DNA of 64,000 nucleotides from an uncultured Cryomorphaceae bacterium (GCA_902614915.1 CACMMX010000002.1:1-64000), one strand, 5' to 3'. Positions 17,453 to 28,671 are shown, counted from the stretch's first letter. Notes: generated from the sequence alone by a model not told the origin. Numbers and translations: made by a program.

Positions 17453-18635
17453 ACAGCTTGGCTTAAAAGAAAATTGGTCCCTCTTTACTCTTTTAGTCCT
17501 CATGAGTGCATTCGTAGGATCAATGGTAGGTTTTGAGCGAAGCCTTCTCCCTGTAATAACGTCAAACTGGAGCCTTCCTGAAGTTCAATCCTCCTTGGTA
17601 ATGGTGGCAACCTTTGGAATTTCCAAGGCCATAGCCAATCTCTTTACAGGCAGCCTACTCATTAGTTTGGGTAGGAAATGGACGCTTACTTCAGGATGGC
17701 TCATTGCCGCTCTTGTCCCTTATTTATTGCTTACAATGAATGCCTCTTGGATGGCGGTTGTAGCAAATATAGCGCTTGGTTTAAGCCAAGGAATCACTTG
17801 GTCTACCACTGTAATCATGAAAATAGATATTGTGGGTAAAAAGCTAAGAGGTACTGCAATGGGACTTAATGAAAGTGCCGGATATTTCGCTATTGGCATG
17901 GTATCAGCTCTTGCAGCATTCTTTATGGATGCCGATGGTGATTTTCGGTTCATTCTATTTGCTAGCGGTCTTATTGTAATTATTGCTTTAGTATTATGTC
18001 TACTCTTCCTTCCGGATACCAAATCATGGGCCTTGATAGAATCTGAAGAATATGAATTTATAACCGAAGTACCTACAAATACATTCATGTACACTACTAT
18101 AGAAAACCGTGACTTAAGAAAGATTAGTTTTGGCGGTATTGTAAATAATGCAAATGATGGAATTCTCTGGGCCATGCTCCCCGTTATTCTTCTTTCCTTA
18201 AATGCTTCTTACACCACAATAGGATATCTTACTGGTATTCATGCCGCTTCTTGGGGAATTGGTCAATTATTTACTGGGCCACTTTCAAATAATGGAAACA
18301 TACATAAGCTTTGTGGCTATGGGATGTTACTTCAGACAGCAGGATTTTTCTTACTCCCTATACTTACCCTTCAAATATTACCATACCTACTCATAGGCAT
18401 AGGTACTGCTATGGTATATCCTACATTCCTCGTAGGTATTAGTAACTTTAGTCATCCTTCTTGGCGACCAAAAGCACTTGCTGCCTATAGATTCTCGAGA
18501 GATATAGGCTACTTATTAGGTGCTTTAGCAGGTTTTTTTGCGACCTGGTCAAATTCAAAGTGGACGGCTTTCATTGCCATTGGAATACTAACCATGGTCA
18601 GCGGGTTTTCTTTTTTACTTTCAAAAACAAATTAG
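17421..18635 (+). CDS. Major facilitator superfamily transporter
   Basis: This is a 12-helix secondary carrier of unknown substrate. The two six-helix halves are separated by a central loop (SWALIESEEYEFITEVPTNTF), and an MFS loop motif is recognisable as GRKWTLTSGW after helix 2. No ATG precedes helix 1 in this frame. The track start at 17421 is TTG, and another in-frame TTG at 17442 (MKNKQLGLKENWS) also fits, so the exact start is undecided. Both starts lie inside the end of nhaC, indicating translational coupling. The gene ends at a bidirectional terminator. Confidence 0.85.
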   Translation: MELKFKKLKNKQLGLKENWSLFTLLVLMSAFVGSMVGFERSLLPVITSNWSLPEVQSSLVMVATFGISKAIANLFTGSLLISLGRKWTLTSGWLIAALVPYLLLTMNASWMAVVANIALGLSQGITWSTTVIMKIDIVGKKLRGTAMGLNESAGYFAIGMVSALAAFFMDADGDFRFILFASGLIVIIALVLCLLFLPDTKSWALIESEEYEFITEVPTNTFMYTTIENRDLRKISFGGIVNNANDGILWAMLPVILLSLNASYTTIGYLTGIHAASWGIGQLFTGPLSNNGNIHKLCGYGMLLQTAGFFLLPILTLQILPYLLIGIGTAMVYPTFLVGISNFSHPSWRPKALAAYRFSRDIGYLLGALAGFFATWSNSKWTAFIAIGILTMVSGFSFLLSKTN

Positions 18636-18648
18636 AGCTGCATAAAAA

Positions 18649-18674
18649 AGGCCGCTCTATACGAGCGGCTTTTT
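18649..18674. terminator. Bidirectional intrinsic terminator
   Basis: GCCGCTC and GAGCGGC form a 7-bp GC-rich stem with loop TATAC, flanked by AAAAAAG on one side and a T run on the other. It serves the MFS gene and the convergent giant T9SS gene. Confidence 0.88.
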
Positions 18675-18693
18675 CTTTCTGAATTTGCAATGA

Positions 18694-21600
18694 TTACTTT
18701 ATTATCTGAATTCTTTGTTGGAATAAATCTCCATTATTCAATACAGTAAGCACATATAAACCAGCACTTAAATGGCTGACGTTAATTGTTTGATTGTTTC
18801 GACCATTCGCATTGAACTCGACTGCAGTTCGACCTAAAGCGTCTATTAATGAAATAATTCCTCGTAAGCCCGCTTCGCTCTCCAATGTAATAAATCTACG
18901 CGCTGGATTCGGGTATATTTTAACGTTTGAATGAATTAACTCATCAAGGCCGATGGCGGCTTTTAGAGAACTTGTATATGTATTCGAATCACCACAACTA
19001 TTAAATACAGTTAAACTCACTAAATACGAAGTTGAATTTACAGCATAAGTATGCAGAGGATAATTGGTTGTAGAGTTTGTATTTCCATCACCAAAATTCC
19101 ATAAATAGCTGCTTCCCCCAATGGAATTAGTTCCGTCAAATTGTACTTGCATACCACTCGCACTCGCACTCAAAATCTGCGCTGAGAAGGCAGCCATAGG
19201 CTGGACACAAACAAACAATGTATCCTTAAAATCTATACTTTGATTACAAGAGTCTGTTGCGGTTAGCGTTACAAAATAAGTACCAGCGGCTGCATAAACA
19301 TGAGTCGGTGTAGCACCTATACCATTATTTCCATCACCAAAATCCCAAGAATATGTCAATAAAGTCCCTGTAGATAAAGACCCATCGAAATTGACGCTCA
19401 AGAAATTCTTCGTAAAGGTGAATACAGAGGTAGGGGCTGGACAAGGTGTAGTACAATTAGCCAAACCTTGGAACTGGACTCCTGAATTCAAATTCCCTGC
19501 ACTCACACTTGAAACTATAGTACCAGTAAAATCTCTGAGGATATATCCACATTCATTATTCCATTGACCATTATCAACAAAGACTAGAGAAAGTGTGTCA
19601 CCGTCGCAAATATTCAACGTGAAAGTTTCGCTATTTCCCAATGCTCCGCTACTATTACTCATGGTATAGTTGGTAATTAAACCTCCAGTTGTGACTACGA
19701 TTTGATGAAACTGGGTATTTTGACCGTTTGCTGCCCAGCCGTCACCATAGGTGTCCGTCAATTCAAGCGTATATGAACAACCGCCAAAACAATTTAAAGT
19801 AGCTGCTGAAGCAGGACCCACCCATTCGCTTACATCTCGAGGACCACAAGAGTCTCTAACATAAAAGTCATAAGATGTCCCTTGTGCAAGCCCTGAAATT
19901 ATGTAAGGATTGGTTGTTGCATTAACAATGGTTCCCGTTCCAGGTGCAAATCCTGGTGTGCCATATTCAACTTGCCAAGATGTTGCTCCACCTGTGGTCC
20001 AGGCCAAAGATATATCGGTTGTGGATACAGCAGTTGCCGTTAACAGAGATGGGTCAGGACAGGTTGGAGACTCATCAATACTCATATCATCTATAGCAAT
20101 ATCTCCATATTGCGGATTATTACCACTGGACTTTTTTGATGTGAATCGAATTTGTATGGTTTTATTTGCAAAAGCATTCAAATCTTCAACGACCTCAATC
20201 CAATTATTTCCTTGATTACCTGAAATCGAATCTAAATTAATCCAAGTACCAACAGCAACATCTTTTACAGCCCAAACAAGTGTACCTTGCGTTCCACCAC
20301 CTTGAGACCACATGTGGTACCAAAATCTCAATTCAGGGCTATTCAGTGCGTTAAGAACTATACTCGGTGAAGTCAGAGTTGCTGAAGGTGCACCGCTAGA
20401 AAAGCTAGCTTCTGTGTAAACATAACTACCAAAACCAGTGGTATGATCACCTGAGGGACCTGTAGGGCCTGTCGCTGTTCCACCATTACGCCCTCCCCAT
20501 CTATAATTGGTATCGGTATCTGTTCTTGTCCAACAAGGACTAATTGTAGCACCAATATTATGCCCTTGACCATTATCAATACCCCCCACAAAGCCGTTTT
20601 CAAAATCTTCCACGTATGGAGCTACAGCAATTCCACAAGAAGTTGAGGAGGCGAAAGGACCCGCCCAATCACTCAAGTCATTTGCACTACATGAATCACG
20701 AATCCAAAATTCATAGAAAGAAGATGGACTTAGTCCTGTAACAGTAAAAGGATTGGATGATGCATTTATAATTGTACCTGTACCCATTGTAAAACCGGGT
20801 GCACCGTATTCAATTTGCCAATTCGAAGCTCCACCGGTAATCCAATTTAATGTAATAGATGTAGTTGTACTTGCTGCACTAGTAATAGCAGTTGGTTTGA
20901 AACAAGTTGGGGCATTGTCAATTGCTATGTCATCTATGGCCCAATCGGATTGTGTAGAATTGAAACCGGAGGCTGTTACTCTTGAAGCGGTAAATCTTAA
21001 TTTTATAGTATCGCCAATATAGTTTATCAAGTCTACTACTGCTTCTTTCCAAGGATCCCCTGGAGTGGATTGAAGGGTGTTGTTATTATTGTTTATAGTT
21101 AACTCTTGATTCCAAGATCTACCGTCAAATATATCTACGGTAAGTTCGTCTATATTGCTACCTGCAGCATGCCACCAGAAAGAAAGTTCAGGAATACTTA
21201 GTGTATCCAAGTCAATTTCCATAGTAACCATTTCAGCTTCTAGGTCACCATTGAAATTAAAATCTACTTCAGTATAACCGTACTTTCCAGAACCAGTGGT
21301 ATGATCTCTTGTTGGACCAGAATTCCCAGTAGGTGTAGTGCCCTGTCCAGTTTGCCAGAAATACGTTGCTGAACCTCCTATGGTGTAACATGGGTCAAAA
21401 TCACCCGAAACGGCATCAAATCCTACACCTTCAAAATCTTCTGTCCAAGGAGCAGTTTCCATACTGCATAGGGTTGATATGGTTATAGGTCCTAGCCATG
21501 GACTAACATCTCCCGGGCCACAAGAATCTCTTACCCAGATATCATAAGAATTAGTCGGCGTTAGCCCCGTGAGTGTATAAGGGTTACTACCTGCTGGAAT

Positions 21601-24600
21601 TATAGTTCCTGGAGTATACTTTATCAACCAGTTTGAGGCACCACCGGTGGTCCAACTAAGGTCAACAGAAGAACTTGTAACATTGGACGCCACCAATAAT
21701 GAAGGTTTTGGACAAGTAGGTTGTTCATGAATATCTACGTCGTCTATACTAATATCTACTTGATTGTTAGAACCTTGGTAACGGTGCGCAATAAATTTGA
21801 TTTGAATGGTATCTCCCGCATATGCGCTGATATCAACAATGTTTTCTTGCCATGGATCGTTAGAGGCGCTCTGTTGAGCACCCAAAATAGTTTGCAACGT
21901 ATTCCAGTTGCCTCCTAAAGAACGAACTTGTACAACCAGTTTATTGATTAATGAGCCGTACATATGATAATAAAATGATAATTCTGGAACAGTCAATAAA
22001 CTTACATCTACAAATGGAGATTCAATTTCTGAGGTGAACACATTGTTACCGACCCCTGTATTAGCCTCGGTAAAAATATAACCACCGCTACCAGAAGTAT
22101 GATCTCCTGATGGGCCTGAATTATTCGTATGGACAACAGGAGGACCGGCCTTCCAAAAATACTCCAGTGTATCTTTACGTTGCCAACATCCGTCAATCTG
22201 ACCAAGAGTTTGATTAGCTCCCGTTACCCAAGAAGTAGAATCAAAATTCTCAATGTATGGAGCGGTATATGGATTACAAAGCGTATTAAATGTGATTGGG
22301 CCAATCCACAGAGAAGCTCCAAGAACTCCACAAGTATCGCGAACATATGCATCATAAGTTGTTCCCGGTAGAAGCCCAGTAGAAACGCCCGTGGTGGCGA
22401 TTAAATTAGTCAGGCCGCTAGACGAAGGTGAGAAGCCTGTTGTTCCCACTGCCAAATTCCAAGTTGTAGAACCACCAGTAGTCCAAGTAAATTTGGCGGT
22501 TGTTGATGTTACATCCGTCAAAACAAAGTTGGATGGGTCTGGACATAGCGGCTGATTGTCCACTACTACCTCATCAATTGCGATATCGCCTTGTGAACCG
22601 TTACCCTTAGTTGCAGACCAACGCAAAACAATGGTATCTCCCGCAAAACCACTTAAATCAATTTCTTGGAAATTCCATTGATTTCCTTGATTACCTGTTT
22701 TAGTAAAGTAAGTATTCCAAGTTTGTGTTGAATCCACCCATACTTGAAGTTTCAAAGTGTTTACAGACAATCCACGCATGTGATAAAAAAAACTAATACG
22801 AGGTTTCACAAGTGAAGTCAAATCAATTAATGGACTTTCAATAAAAGCTTCTTGATAAGGCGCACCAGACGAAGCCTCTGCATAGATGTAATTACCTAAT
22901 CCACTTACATCAGCAGAAGGACCTGTTTGTCCGGTGGTTGTGGTGCCATTTCGAACACCCCATGAGAATGGTGAAGAAGGTAGTGTGTCTTTTTCCGGGG
23001 TTCGCACCCAACACGGCTCTAAAGCGTCAAAGGTATTATATACGCCACTACCGGATACCCAATTCGTGGAATCAAAATTTTCACTCCAAGGAGCAGATAA
23101 TGGAACACAATGAGTAGTACCAATTATCGGGCCAATCCAACCCGATTTGTCTGTAAGCCCGCATACTTCTCTAACCCAAAATTGATAGGTCGTCCCACTG
23201 ATTAAACCAGTGACTTTTTTAGGATTTGTAGTAGATGATATCGTTGAATTTGAAGGCGCGCCCAAAAATGAACCCGGTAACCCGTACTGAATATCCCATG
23301 ATGTGGCATTAACCGCTGACCAACCTAAAGTTATGCTTGTAAGAGATCTACTTAATACTGAGAGGTTTGATGCATTTGGACAAGTAGGCGCTTCTTCAAA
23401 ACTAAAGTCATCAATAGCAATATCTGACTGATTTGACTGGCCAAAACCACGAGAGGCAGAAAGACGCACCAAAATGGTATCATTAGCAAATTGACTTAAC
23501 GTATACGACTGAAGCAAAAAGGAATCTGTTAAAACCATCTGTTGTGGTCCATTTATAGTACCAACATTAATCCATCCAGTTGATTTTGACCAAACCTCAG
23601 TCTTCAATTCATTTACCTGCGCACCGCGCATGTGATAATAAAAATTTAACTCTGGCGTGGTTAGGCTACTCAAGTCGATTAAAGGCGATGTAATCTGTGC
23701 AATACTTTGATTCTGAGCACCTGATGCTTCAGCATAAAGATACTGACCAGAGCCTCCCCTACCTGAAATTGGTCCAGTACCAGGAGTAGCTGTACTATCA
23801 TCTGCAACGCCCCACCCATAACCTTGTCCACCATTTGGACTCGTAGGATTCCGTAACCAACAATTCGGAATAATGGAACTATCGTTATTAAAACCAGATC
23901 CTGGAATCCAAGTTCTAGCATCGTTAAAATCCTCTAGGTAGTTGCTTGTAAAACTTATTGGAGTACAAAGTGTAGAATCAATGGTACCTATCGACCATAA
24001 ACTCAAATTATTTATTCCACATGAATCACGTACAATAAACTCATAAGCAGTTGATGTACTTAATCCTTTAAGTATAAATGGATTTGAAAAGGCAGAAACT
24101 CTGGTTCCGGAGCCCGGAGCAAATCCAGGAGTACCGTATTCAACCTCCCATGAATTCGATCCTCCCGATAACCACGAGAGCTGAACTTGATTACTTACTT
24201 TCCAGTCAACAGTCAGATTTGTAGGTTGAAAACAAGTGGGTGCCGGATAATGATTGACTATAATCCTAAAAGTGCTATCGATTAATTTCGCTTGATTTGT
24301 GTCACAAATAGCATTAAAGCCTTGTCTTAAAGGATGTAGCTTAAAAATTAAAAAAGTATCTGTTACTGCACCGTTAAAATCATTAACCATTCTTGTTAAA
24401 GATTCAGTATCACCATCGATATTTGAATTCCCATAGGTGACAGCAAATTCTTTAGACGATTCACTGACTAATTCTAAATAAGTACCGACATCACTAGGTG
24501 AAACACCACCAAATGCTCCGCCTTGCGTCTGAAGCTCGTATGATATTTCTAAAGAGGCGATCCAATGTCCCGAGGGTATAGATATACCAATCGTATCAGT

Positions 24601-24747
24601 GCACGAAGACTGCGAATTTGTATTTATCGGGGAAATCGATTGAACACCTAATGAACCTCGGTTATAGGTTACGGTATCACTACTAATCTGAGCATTAGCT
24701 GTTATGGCTCCAAAGCTCATAAAAGCAAAGAGTAAAAGTTTTTTCAT
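18694..24747 (-). CDS. Giant modular T9SS type A cell-surface protein (Fn3, MAM-like, PKD domains)
   Basis: This secreted protein is about 2017 aa. The start is the ATG at 24747 (MKKLLLFAFMSFGAITANAQ, signal peptide). An N-terminal domain (to ~170) is followed by five tandem modules of about 270-283 aa. Each module is a fibronectin-III-like domain (starting CFQPTN, CPNASN, CPDPSN, CPKPS, CFKPT) plus a MAM/jelly-roll-like domain (ENFDSTNW..., IDLSSLTTPELNFYYHMRG, SDIAIDDFSF). A sixth Fn3 (CPDPSLL) leads to a GDGWAANG domain, two PKD domains (SWDFGDGNNG, LWNFGDGNTN) and a T9SS sorting domain (VKIYPNPARRFITLE, ending QRIQIIK). It is probably an adhesin or matrix protein; no catalytic domain is recognised. 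Confidence 0.9.
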   Translation of the reverse strand: MKKLLLFAFMSFGAITANAQISSDTVTYNRGSLGVQSISPINTNSQSSCTDTIGISIPSGHWIASLEISYELQTQGGAFGGVSPSDVGTYLELVSESSKEFAVTYGNSNIDGDTESLTRMVNDFNGAVTDTFLIFKLHPLRQGFNAICDTNQAKLIDSTFRIIVNHYPAPTCFQPTNLTVDWKVSNQVQLSWLSGGSNSWEVEYGTPGFAPGSGTRVSAFSNPFILKGLSTSTAYEFIVRDSCGINNLSLWSIGTIDSTLCTPISFTSNYLEDFNDARTWIPGSGFNNDSSIIPNCWLRNPTSPNGGQGYGWGVADDSTATPGTGPISGRGGSGQYLYAEASGAQNQSIAQITSPLIDLSSLTTPELNFYYHMRGAQVNELKTEVWSKSTGWINVGTINGPQQMVLTDSFLLQSYTLSQFANDTILVRLSASRGFGQSNQSDIAIDDFSFEEAPTCPNASNLSVLSRSLTSITLGWSAVNATSWDIQYGLPGSFLGAPSNSTISSTTNPKKVTGLISGTTYQFWVREVCGLTDKSGWIGPIIGTTHCVPLSAPWSENFDSTNWVSGSGVYNTFDALEPCWVRTPEKDTLPSSPFSWGVRNGTTTTGQTGPSADVSGLGNYIYAEASSGAPYQEAFIESPLIDLTSLVKPRISFFYHMRGLSVNTLKLQVWVDSTQTWNTYFTKTGNQGNQWNFQEIDLSGFAGDTIVLRWSATKGNGSQGDIAIDEVVVDNQPLCPDPSNFVLTDVTSTTAKFTWTTGGSTTWNLAVGTTGFSPSSSGLTNLIATTGVSTGLLPGTTYDAYVRDTCGVLGASLWIGPITFNTLCNPYTAPYIENFDSTSWVTGANQTLGQIDGCWQRKDTLEYFWKAGPPVVHTNNSGPSGDHTSGSGGYIFTEANTGVGNNVFTSEIESPFVDVSLLTVPELSFYYHMYGSLINKLVVQVRSLGGNWNTLQTILGAQQSASNDPWQENIVDISAYAGDTIQIKFIAHRYQGSNNQVDISIDDVDIHEQPTCPKPSLLVASNVTSSSVDLSWTTGGASNWLIKYTPGTIIPAGSNPYTLTGLTPTNSYDIWVRDSCGPGDVSPWLGPITISTLCSMETAPWTEDFEGVGFDAVSGDFDPCYTIGGSATYFWQTGQGTTPTGNSGPTRDHTTGSGKYGYTEVDFNFNGDLEAEMVTMEIDLDTLSIPELSFWWHAAGSNIDELTVDIFDGRSWNQELTINNNNNTLQSTPGDPWKEAVVDLINYIGDTIKLRFTASRVTASGFNSTQSDWAIDDIAIDNAPTCFKPTAITSAASTTTSITLNWITGGASNWQIEYGAPGFTMGTGTIINASSNPFTVTGLSPSSFYEFWIRDSCSANDLSDWAGPFASSTSCGIAVAPYVEDFENGFVGGIDNGQGHNIGATISPCWTRTDTDTNYRWGGRNGGTATGPTGPSGDHTTGFGSYVYTEASFSSGAPSATLTSPSIVLNALNSPELRFWYHMWSQGGGTQGTLVWAVKDVAVGTWINLDSISGNQGNNWIEVVEDLNAFANKTIQIRFTSKKSSGNNPQYGDIAIDDMSIDESPTCPDPSLLTATAVSTTDISLAWTTGGATSWQVEYGTPGFAPGTGTIVNATTNPYIISGLAQGTSYDFYVRDSCGPRDVSEWVGPASAATLNCFGGCSYTLELTDTYGDGWAANGQNTQFHQIVVTTGGLITNYTMSNSSGALGNSETFTLNICDGDTLSLVFVDNGQWNNECGYILRDFTGTIVSSVSAGNLNSGVQFQGLANCTTPCPAPTSVFTFTKNFLSVNFDGSLSTGTLLTYSWDFGDGNNGIGATPTHVYAAAGTYFVTLTATDSCNQSIDFKDTLFVCVQPMAAFSAQILSASASGMQVQFDGTNSIGGSSYLWNFGDGNTNSTTNYPLHTYAVNSTSYLVSLTVFNSCGDSNTYTSSLKAAIGLDELIHSNVKIYPNPARRFITLESEAGLRGIISLIDALGRTAVEFNANGRNNQTINVSHLSAGLYVLTVLNNGDLFQQRIQIIK
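20066..24236 (-). repeat. Five tandem ~810-850-bp modules (Fn3 + MAM-like) within the giant T9SS gene
   Basis: Repeat borders were placed at the Cys-x-x-P start of each Fn3 domain: near 24236, 23385, 22548, 21718, 20908 and 20066, giving periods of roughly 850, 837, 830, 810 and 842 bp. Corresponding segments recur in each unit (TTGGxxxW, YG.PGF, RDSCG, W.GPI, SGxG.Y.Y.EA, LSFYYHM, GDTI.R...). The nucleotide sequences have diverged, so these are old duplications, not recent slippage. Confidence 0.8.
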
Positions 24748-24753
24748 CGAGGA

Positions 24754-24761
24754 CAAATATA
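24754..24761 (-). promoter_or_regulatory. -7 box of the giant T9SS gene, predicting a leaderless mRNA
   Basis: On the minus strand TATATTTG, identical to the tRNA-His -7 box, ends 6 nt before the ATG at 24747. This supports 24747 over the ORF-track start at 24756. Confidence 0.5.
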
Positions 24762-24831
24762 ATGCTTACAATATTGGCATCACACTACCATTAGGCTGCT
24801 TCAAATCCTCCAGGTTTAATGTCATTATGCA

Positions 24832-26517
24832 TTAAATGTCTTCGTTAAACTCTTTTTTTATAAAATTTTGATATTCCACCATAATATTTTTCATATCCTT
24901 TCTAAGCAAGAAAATACCAATCAAGTTGGGTATAGTCATCAATGCGATAGCAATACCCGCAAAAGTCCAAACAATAGTAGTATCAATTATTGCAGCTAAA
25001 AAGAACCCTATTACATAAAGTACTCGATAATAATTCACATATTTCACTCCGAACAAATAGGTCACACTTCTACCGCCGTAATAACTCCATGAAATAGCGG
25101 TGGAAAAAGCAAACAACAATAAACCAATAGCTACGATATATTGACCAAAATCACCAAAAAGACCTTTATTAAAAGCTATGGCTGTAAGCGGTGCACTATG
25201 TACAAGAGATTTTCCAGAAAAGGTATATCCTTTTAGGTCTTGAAGACGACCTTCACTAATCTCAATAAATCCAGTAAATAATTGCTCGCCCTTAAATATT
25301 TGAACATCTTCTGCAATCGAGCGTGCATGCAAAACCGTGGCGTCAGATGCGATGACTCCGTCTGCGACCTTGAGCATTCCTGTGAACTCATTTATTGGTA
25401 TAACGTCCAAACCCGTTTTAGATTCATTAAAGTATTCATATAAGGCTGATCCATGAACCTCTTTACTTACTTCACCTTCCATGATAATCATATCTGAATA
25501 GCTAAAGTCAATTTGATGTTTTACATTCCAAACCCCTGAGCTTAATAAGGTTAGTCCTGTAATCGAACAGATAACTACAGTGTCTATGAAAGGCTCCAAA
25601 ATAGCAACTATTCCTTCACTCATGGGGTGTTCTGCTTTCGCGGCCGCATGAGCAATAGGCGCAGAACCCTGACCTGCCTCATTAGAAAATAAACCGCGGT
25701 TTACCCCTCTATTAAAAGCATATGCTATGGTGGCTCCCAAGAATCCCCCAGCTGCAGAGGAACCAGTGAAAATATCCGAAAAAATGCTTACGAAAGAAGG
25801 TATAATGTTTTCGTAATTCACAACAATAACAGAAAAGGCGCCTAAAACATAAATTACAGCCATTATTGGAACCAATTTTTCCGTAACTGCTGCAATCCTC
25901 TTGATTCCCCCCAAAATAATAAGACCAAGTAAAACAGATAAAACAGCTCCTGTTATCATCTCTTTAATGCCAAAAGTCGCTTTTAAAGACGCAGCGATAC
26001 TGTTTACTTGGGGCATATTTCCAGTACCAAATGAACTAATTATTGTAGCAATAGCAAAGAGAGCGGCCATCCACTTCATGTTTAATTTGTTTTTCATGTA
26101 GTACATCGGTCCACCTGCTGCGGAGCCGTCTTGAGCAAACTCTCGATACTTATGGCTTAATGTTACTTCCACAAATTTTGTTGTCATTCCTAGGGCTGCG
26201 GTTACCAACATCCAGAAAAGAGCGGCTGGTCCACCGAGATGAATCGCAAATGCAACACCTGCAATATTTCCTGTTCCAACGGTTCCAGAAAGTGCTGTCG
26301 CCAATGATTGAAAATGTGAAGTATCTCCTTTGGCTCCTTTTTTATCATATTTTCCCCGCACTACGTCTATAGCGTGTTTGAAAAATCTAATTTGAGGAAA
26401 CTTCAAATAAAAAGTAAAAAAAAGTCCTGTGCCTAAAAGTGCAAAAACGAACCAGCTTGATCCGCCGATGTACCGATCGATTAATTTGAGTATATCATTG
26501 AGTGAAGCTAGGTCCAT
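24832..26517 (-). CDS. Alanine/glycine:cation symporter, AGCS family, with a large hydrophilic insertion
   Basis: This sodium-coupled amino-acid importer has the AGCS signatures: [53 protein letters not shown] and [18 protein letters not shown]. The start is the ATG at 26517 ([19 protein letters not shown]), 18 codons inside the track ORF. Between the helix ending TLLSSGVW and the one beginning after FNKGLFG there is a polar segment of about 110 residues (roughly 320-435 of this version) that the common AGCS proteins (~450-480 aa) lack, which explains the length of 561 aa. The gene follows dnaK but is separated from it by a terminator. The carried amino acid is not certain. Confidence 0.9.
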   Translation of the reverse strand: MDLASLNDILKLIDRYIGGSSWFVFALLGTGLFFTFYLKFPQIRFFKHAIDVVRGKYDKKGAKGDTSHFQSLATALSGTVGTGNIAGVAFAIHLGGPAALFWMLVTAALGMTTKFVEVTLSHKYREFAQDGSAAGGPMYYMKNKLNMKWMAALFAIATIISSFGTGNMPQVNSIAASLKATFGIKEMITGAVLSVLLGLIILGGIKRIAAVTEKLVPIMAVIYVLGAFSVIVVNYENIIPSFVSIFSDIFTGSSAAGGFLGATIAYAFNRGVNRGLFSNEAGQGSAPIAHAAAKAEHPMSEGIVAILEPFIDTVVICSITGLTLLSSGVWNVKHQIDFSYSDMIIMEGEVSKEVHGSALYEYFNESKTGLDVIPINEFTGMLKVADGVIASDATVLHARSIAEDVQIFKGEQLFTGFIEISEGRLQDLKGYTFSGKSLVHSAPLTAIAFNKGLFGDFGQYIVAIGLLLFAFSTAISWSYYGGRSVTYLFGVKYVNYYRVLYVIGFFLAAIIDTTIVWTFAGIAIALMTIPNLIGIFLLRKDMKNIMVEYQNFIKKEFNEDI

Positions 26518-26553
26518 ACATAAATAGATTTTTTCGAGTGAGCCCAAGATAAC

Positions 26554-26584
26554 AAAAAGCCCCGGTGCCAATGGCGCTGGGGCT
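26554..26584 (-). terminator. Intrinsic terminator of dnaK
   Basis: AGCCCCGGTGCC and GGCGCTGGGGCT form a 12-bp stem (two G-U pairs) with loop AAT. On the minus strand a run of five T follows. It lies 23 nt after the dnaK stop and upstream of the AGCS gene. Confidence 0.88.
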
Positions 26585-26606
26585 TAGAATTAAATGTAGA
26601 AGTTTA

Positions 26607-28511
26607 TTATTCAACCTCTTCAAAATCAACATCAGTAACATCATCCGCAGTACCGGCAGCACCACCTGCATCTGGACTTTGGTCATCGTCGCCAGCTTTA
26701 TTATTTCCTTGCATCGCTGCTTGAATTTCCGCAGAAGCCGCTTGTAAGGCTGCATTCAATTTCTCTTGAGCAGCATCACAAGCTCCTATATCTTTAGCCG
26801 CATGGGCTGCTTTAAGTTCTGCAAGCGCAGTATCTATCGGAGCTTTCTTTTCCTCTGCTAGCTTACCTTCCAATTCCTTCATTTGTTTTTCAACTTGGAA
26901 GACCGTACTATCTGCAGCATTGAGCTTATCAATTTCATCTTTGGCTTTTTTATCCGCATCTGCATTGGCTTCTGCCTCCTGCTTCATGCGGTCAATTTCT
27001 TCTTGACTCAATCCAGAAGAAGCCTCAATACGAATGTTTTGCTCTTTACCCGTATTCTTATCTTTTGCACTCACATTAAGTATACCGTTAGAATCAATAT
27101 CAAACGTAACCTCAATCTGAGGGACACCTCGCGGCGCAGCGGGTATACCATCTAAATGGAATCGGCCAATTGTTTTATTATCGTTGGCCATCGGACGCTC
27201 ACCTTGCAGAATATGAATCTCTACCGAAGGTTGATTATCCGCTGCTGTAGAGAAAGTCTCTGATTTCTTCGTTGGAATAGTAGTATTTGACTCAATCAGT
27301 TTAGTCATCACACCACCCATAGTTTCAATACCTAAAGATAAAGGGGTGACATCCAAAAGAAGTACATCTTTTACATCTCCTGCGAGTACACCACCTTGAA
27401 TAGATGCACCAATTGCAACTACCTCATCTGGATTCACGCCTTTTGATGGATCTTTTCCAAAAAAAGCTTTTACTGCTTCTTGGATTGCTGGGATACGAGT
27501 AGTACCTCCTACTAGAATCACTTCATCAATCTCTGAGGTAGAATATCCTGCATTTTGAAGTGCTGATTTTGCTGGAGCTATAGTACGCTCAATCAATGAT
27601 GCTGCTAGTTGCTCAAATTTTGCGCGACTAAGCGAACGTACCAAGTGCTTCGGCCCAGATGCCGTTGCAGTAATATACGGAAGGTTAATTTCCGTTGCTG
27701 TTGAGGAGGATAATTCAATTTTTGCTTTCTCAGCAGCCTCTTTTAAACGCTGAAGGGCCATGTTATCTTTACGAAGATCAATAGACTCTTCCCCTTTAAA
27801 TTCTTCCGCCAACCAATCTATAATTACTTGATCAAAATCATCTCCACCTAGATGAGTATCTCCATCCGTAGATTTAACTTCAAATACACCATCACCTAAT
27901 TCCAATACAGATACGTCATGGGTACCTCCACCGCAATCAAATACAGCAATTTTCTGATCAAGTCCCTTTTTATCCAAACCGTAAGCTAACGCAGCCGCAG
28001 TTGGTTCGTTAATGATTCGACGAACGTTTAAACCGGCAATTTCTCCAGCCTCTTTGGTAGCTTGTCTTTGTGCATCGTCAAAGTATGCAGGCACTGTAAT
28101 TACAGCCTCCGTAACATCACTACCTAAATAGTCCTCTGCCGTCTTCTTCATTTTCTGAAGTATCATAGCTGAAATTTCTTGCGGTGTGTATTGACGACCG
28201 TCTATGTTAATGCGCGGTGTGTCATTATCTCCGGCCTCCACCTTATAAGGTACCCGACTCGTCTCATTTTTAACACTAGAAAATTTCTCGCCCATGAAAC
28301 GCTTCACGGAGTATACAGTCTTCTCTGGATTTGTGATAGCTTGACGCTTTGCAGGATCACCCACTTTGCGTTCTCCACCTTCTACAAATCCAACAATTGA
28401 AGGGGTAGTTCTTTTACCTTCACTATTTGGAATTACAACTGGTTCGTTCCCTTCCATAACGGAAACGCAAGAGTTAGTTGTTCCTAGGTCAATTCCTATG
28501 ATTTTACCCAT
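26607..28511 (-). CDS. dnaK: Molecular chaperone DnaK (Hsp70)
   Basis: DnaK binds exposed hydrophobic peptides in an ATP cycle driven by DnaJ and GrpE. The nucleotide-binding domain (1-~385) shows [34 protein letters not shown] and [13 protein letters not shown]. The linker is [19 protein letters not shown], followed by the substrate-binding beta domain and the helical lid. The tail reads [19 protein letters not shown]. At 634 aa it is standard. dnaJ and grpE are not adjacent. A strong terminator follows. No CIRCE-type inverted repeat is evident upstream. Confidence 0.98.
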   Translation of the reverse strand: MGKIIGIDLGTTNSCVSVMEGNEPVVIPNSEGKRTTPSIVGFVEGGERKVGDPAKRQAITNPEKTVYSVKRFMGEKFSSVKNETSRVPYKVEAGDNDTPRINIDGRQYTPQEISAMILQKMKKTAEDYLGSDVTEAVITVPAYFDDAQRQATKEAGEIAGLNVRRIINEPTAAALAYGLDKKGLDQKIAVFDCGGGTHDVSVLELGDGVFEVKSTDGDTHLGGDDFDQVIIDWLAEEFKGEESIDLRKDNMALQRLKEAAEKAKIELSSSTATEINLPYITATASGPKHLVRSLSRAKFEQLAASLIERTIAPAKSALQNAGYSTSEIDEVILVGGTTRIPAIQEAVKAFFGKDPSKGVNPDEVVAIGASIQGGVLAGDVKDVLLLDVTPLSLGIETMGGVMTKLIESNTTIPTKKSETFSTAADNQPSVEIHILQGERPMANDNKTIGRFHLDGIPAAPRGVPQIEVTFDIDSNGILNVSAKDKNTGKEQNIRIEASSGLSQEEIDRMKQEAEANADADKKAKDEIDKLNAADSTVFQVEKQMKELEGKLAEEKKAPIDTALAELKAAHAAKDIGACDAAQEKLNAALQAASAEIQAAMQGNNKAGDDDQSPDAGGAAGTADDVTDVDFEEVE

Positions 28512-28671
28512 TTTTATTTAATTAAGGTTATCAATTCAAATTTGTAAAGGGTTATAAACAATGGTTGTGCCATATAAAATTCAGCCTCTAATCACAAACA
28601 ATGTGTCAGCATTTGGCTCCTATTCATGCCAAAAAGAAGATACCTCACTGCCAAAAGGTCATAGATGTGAT

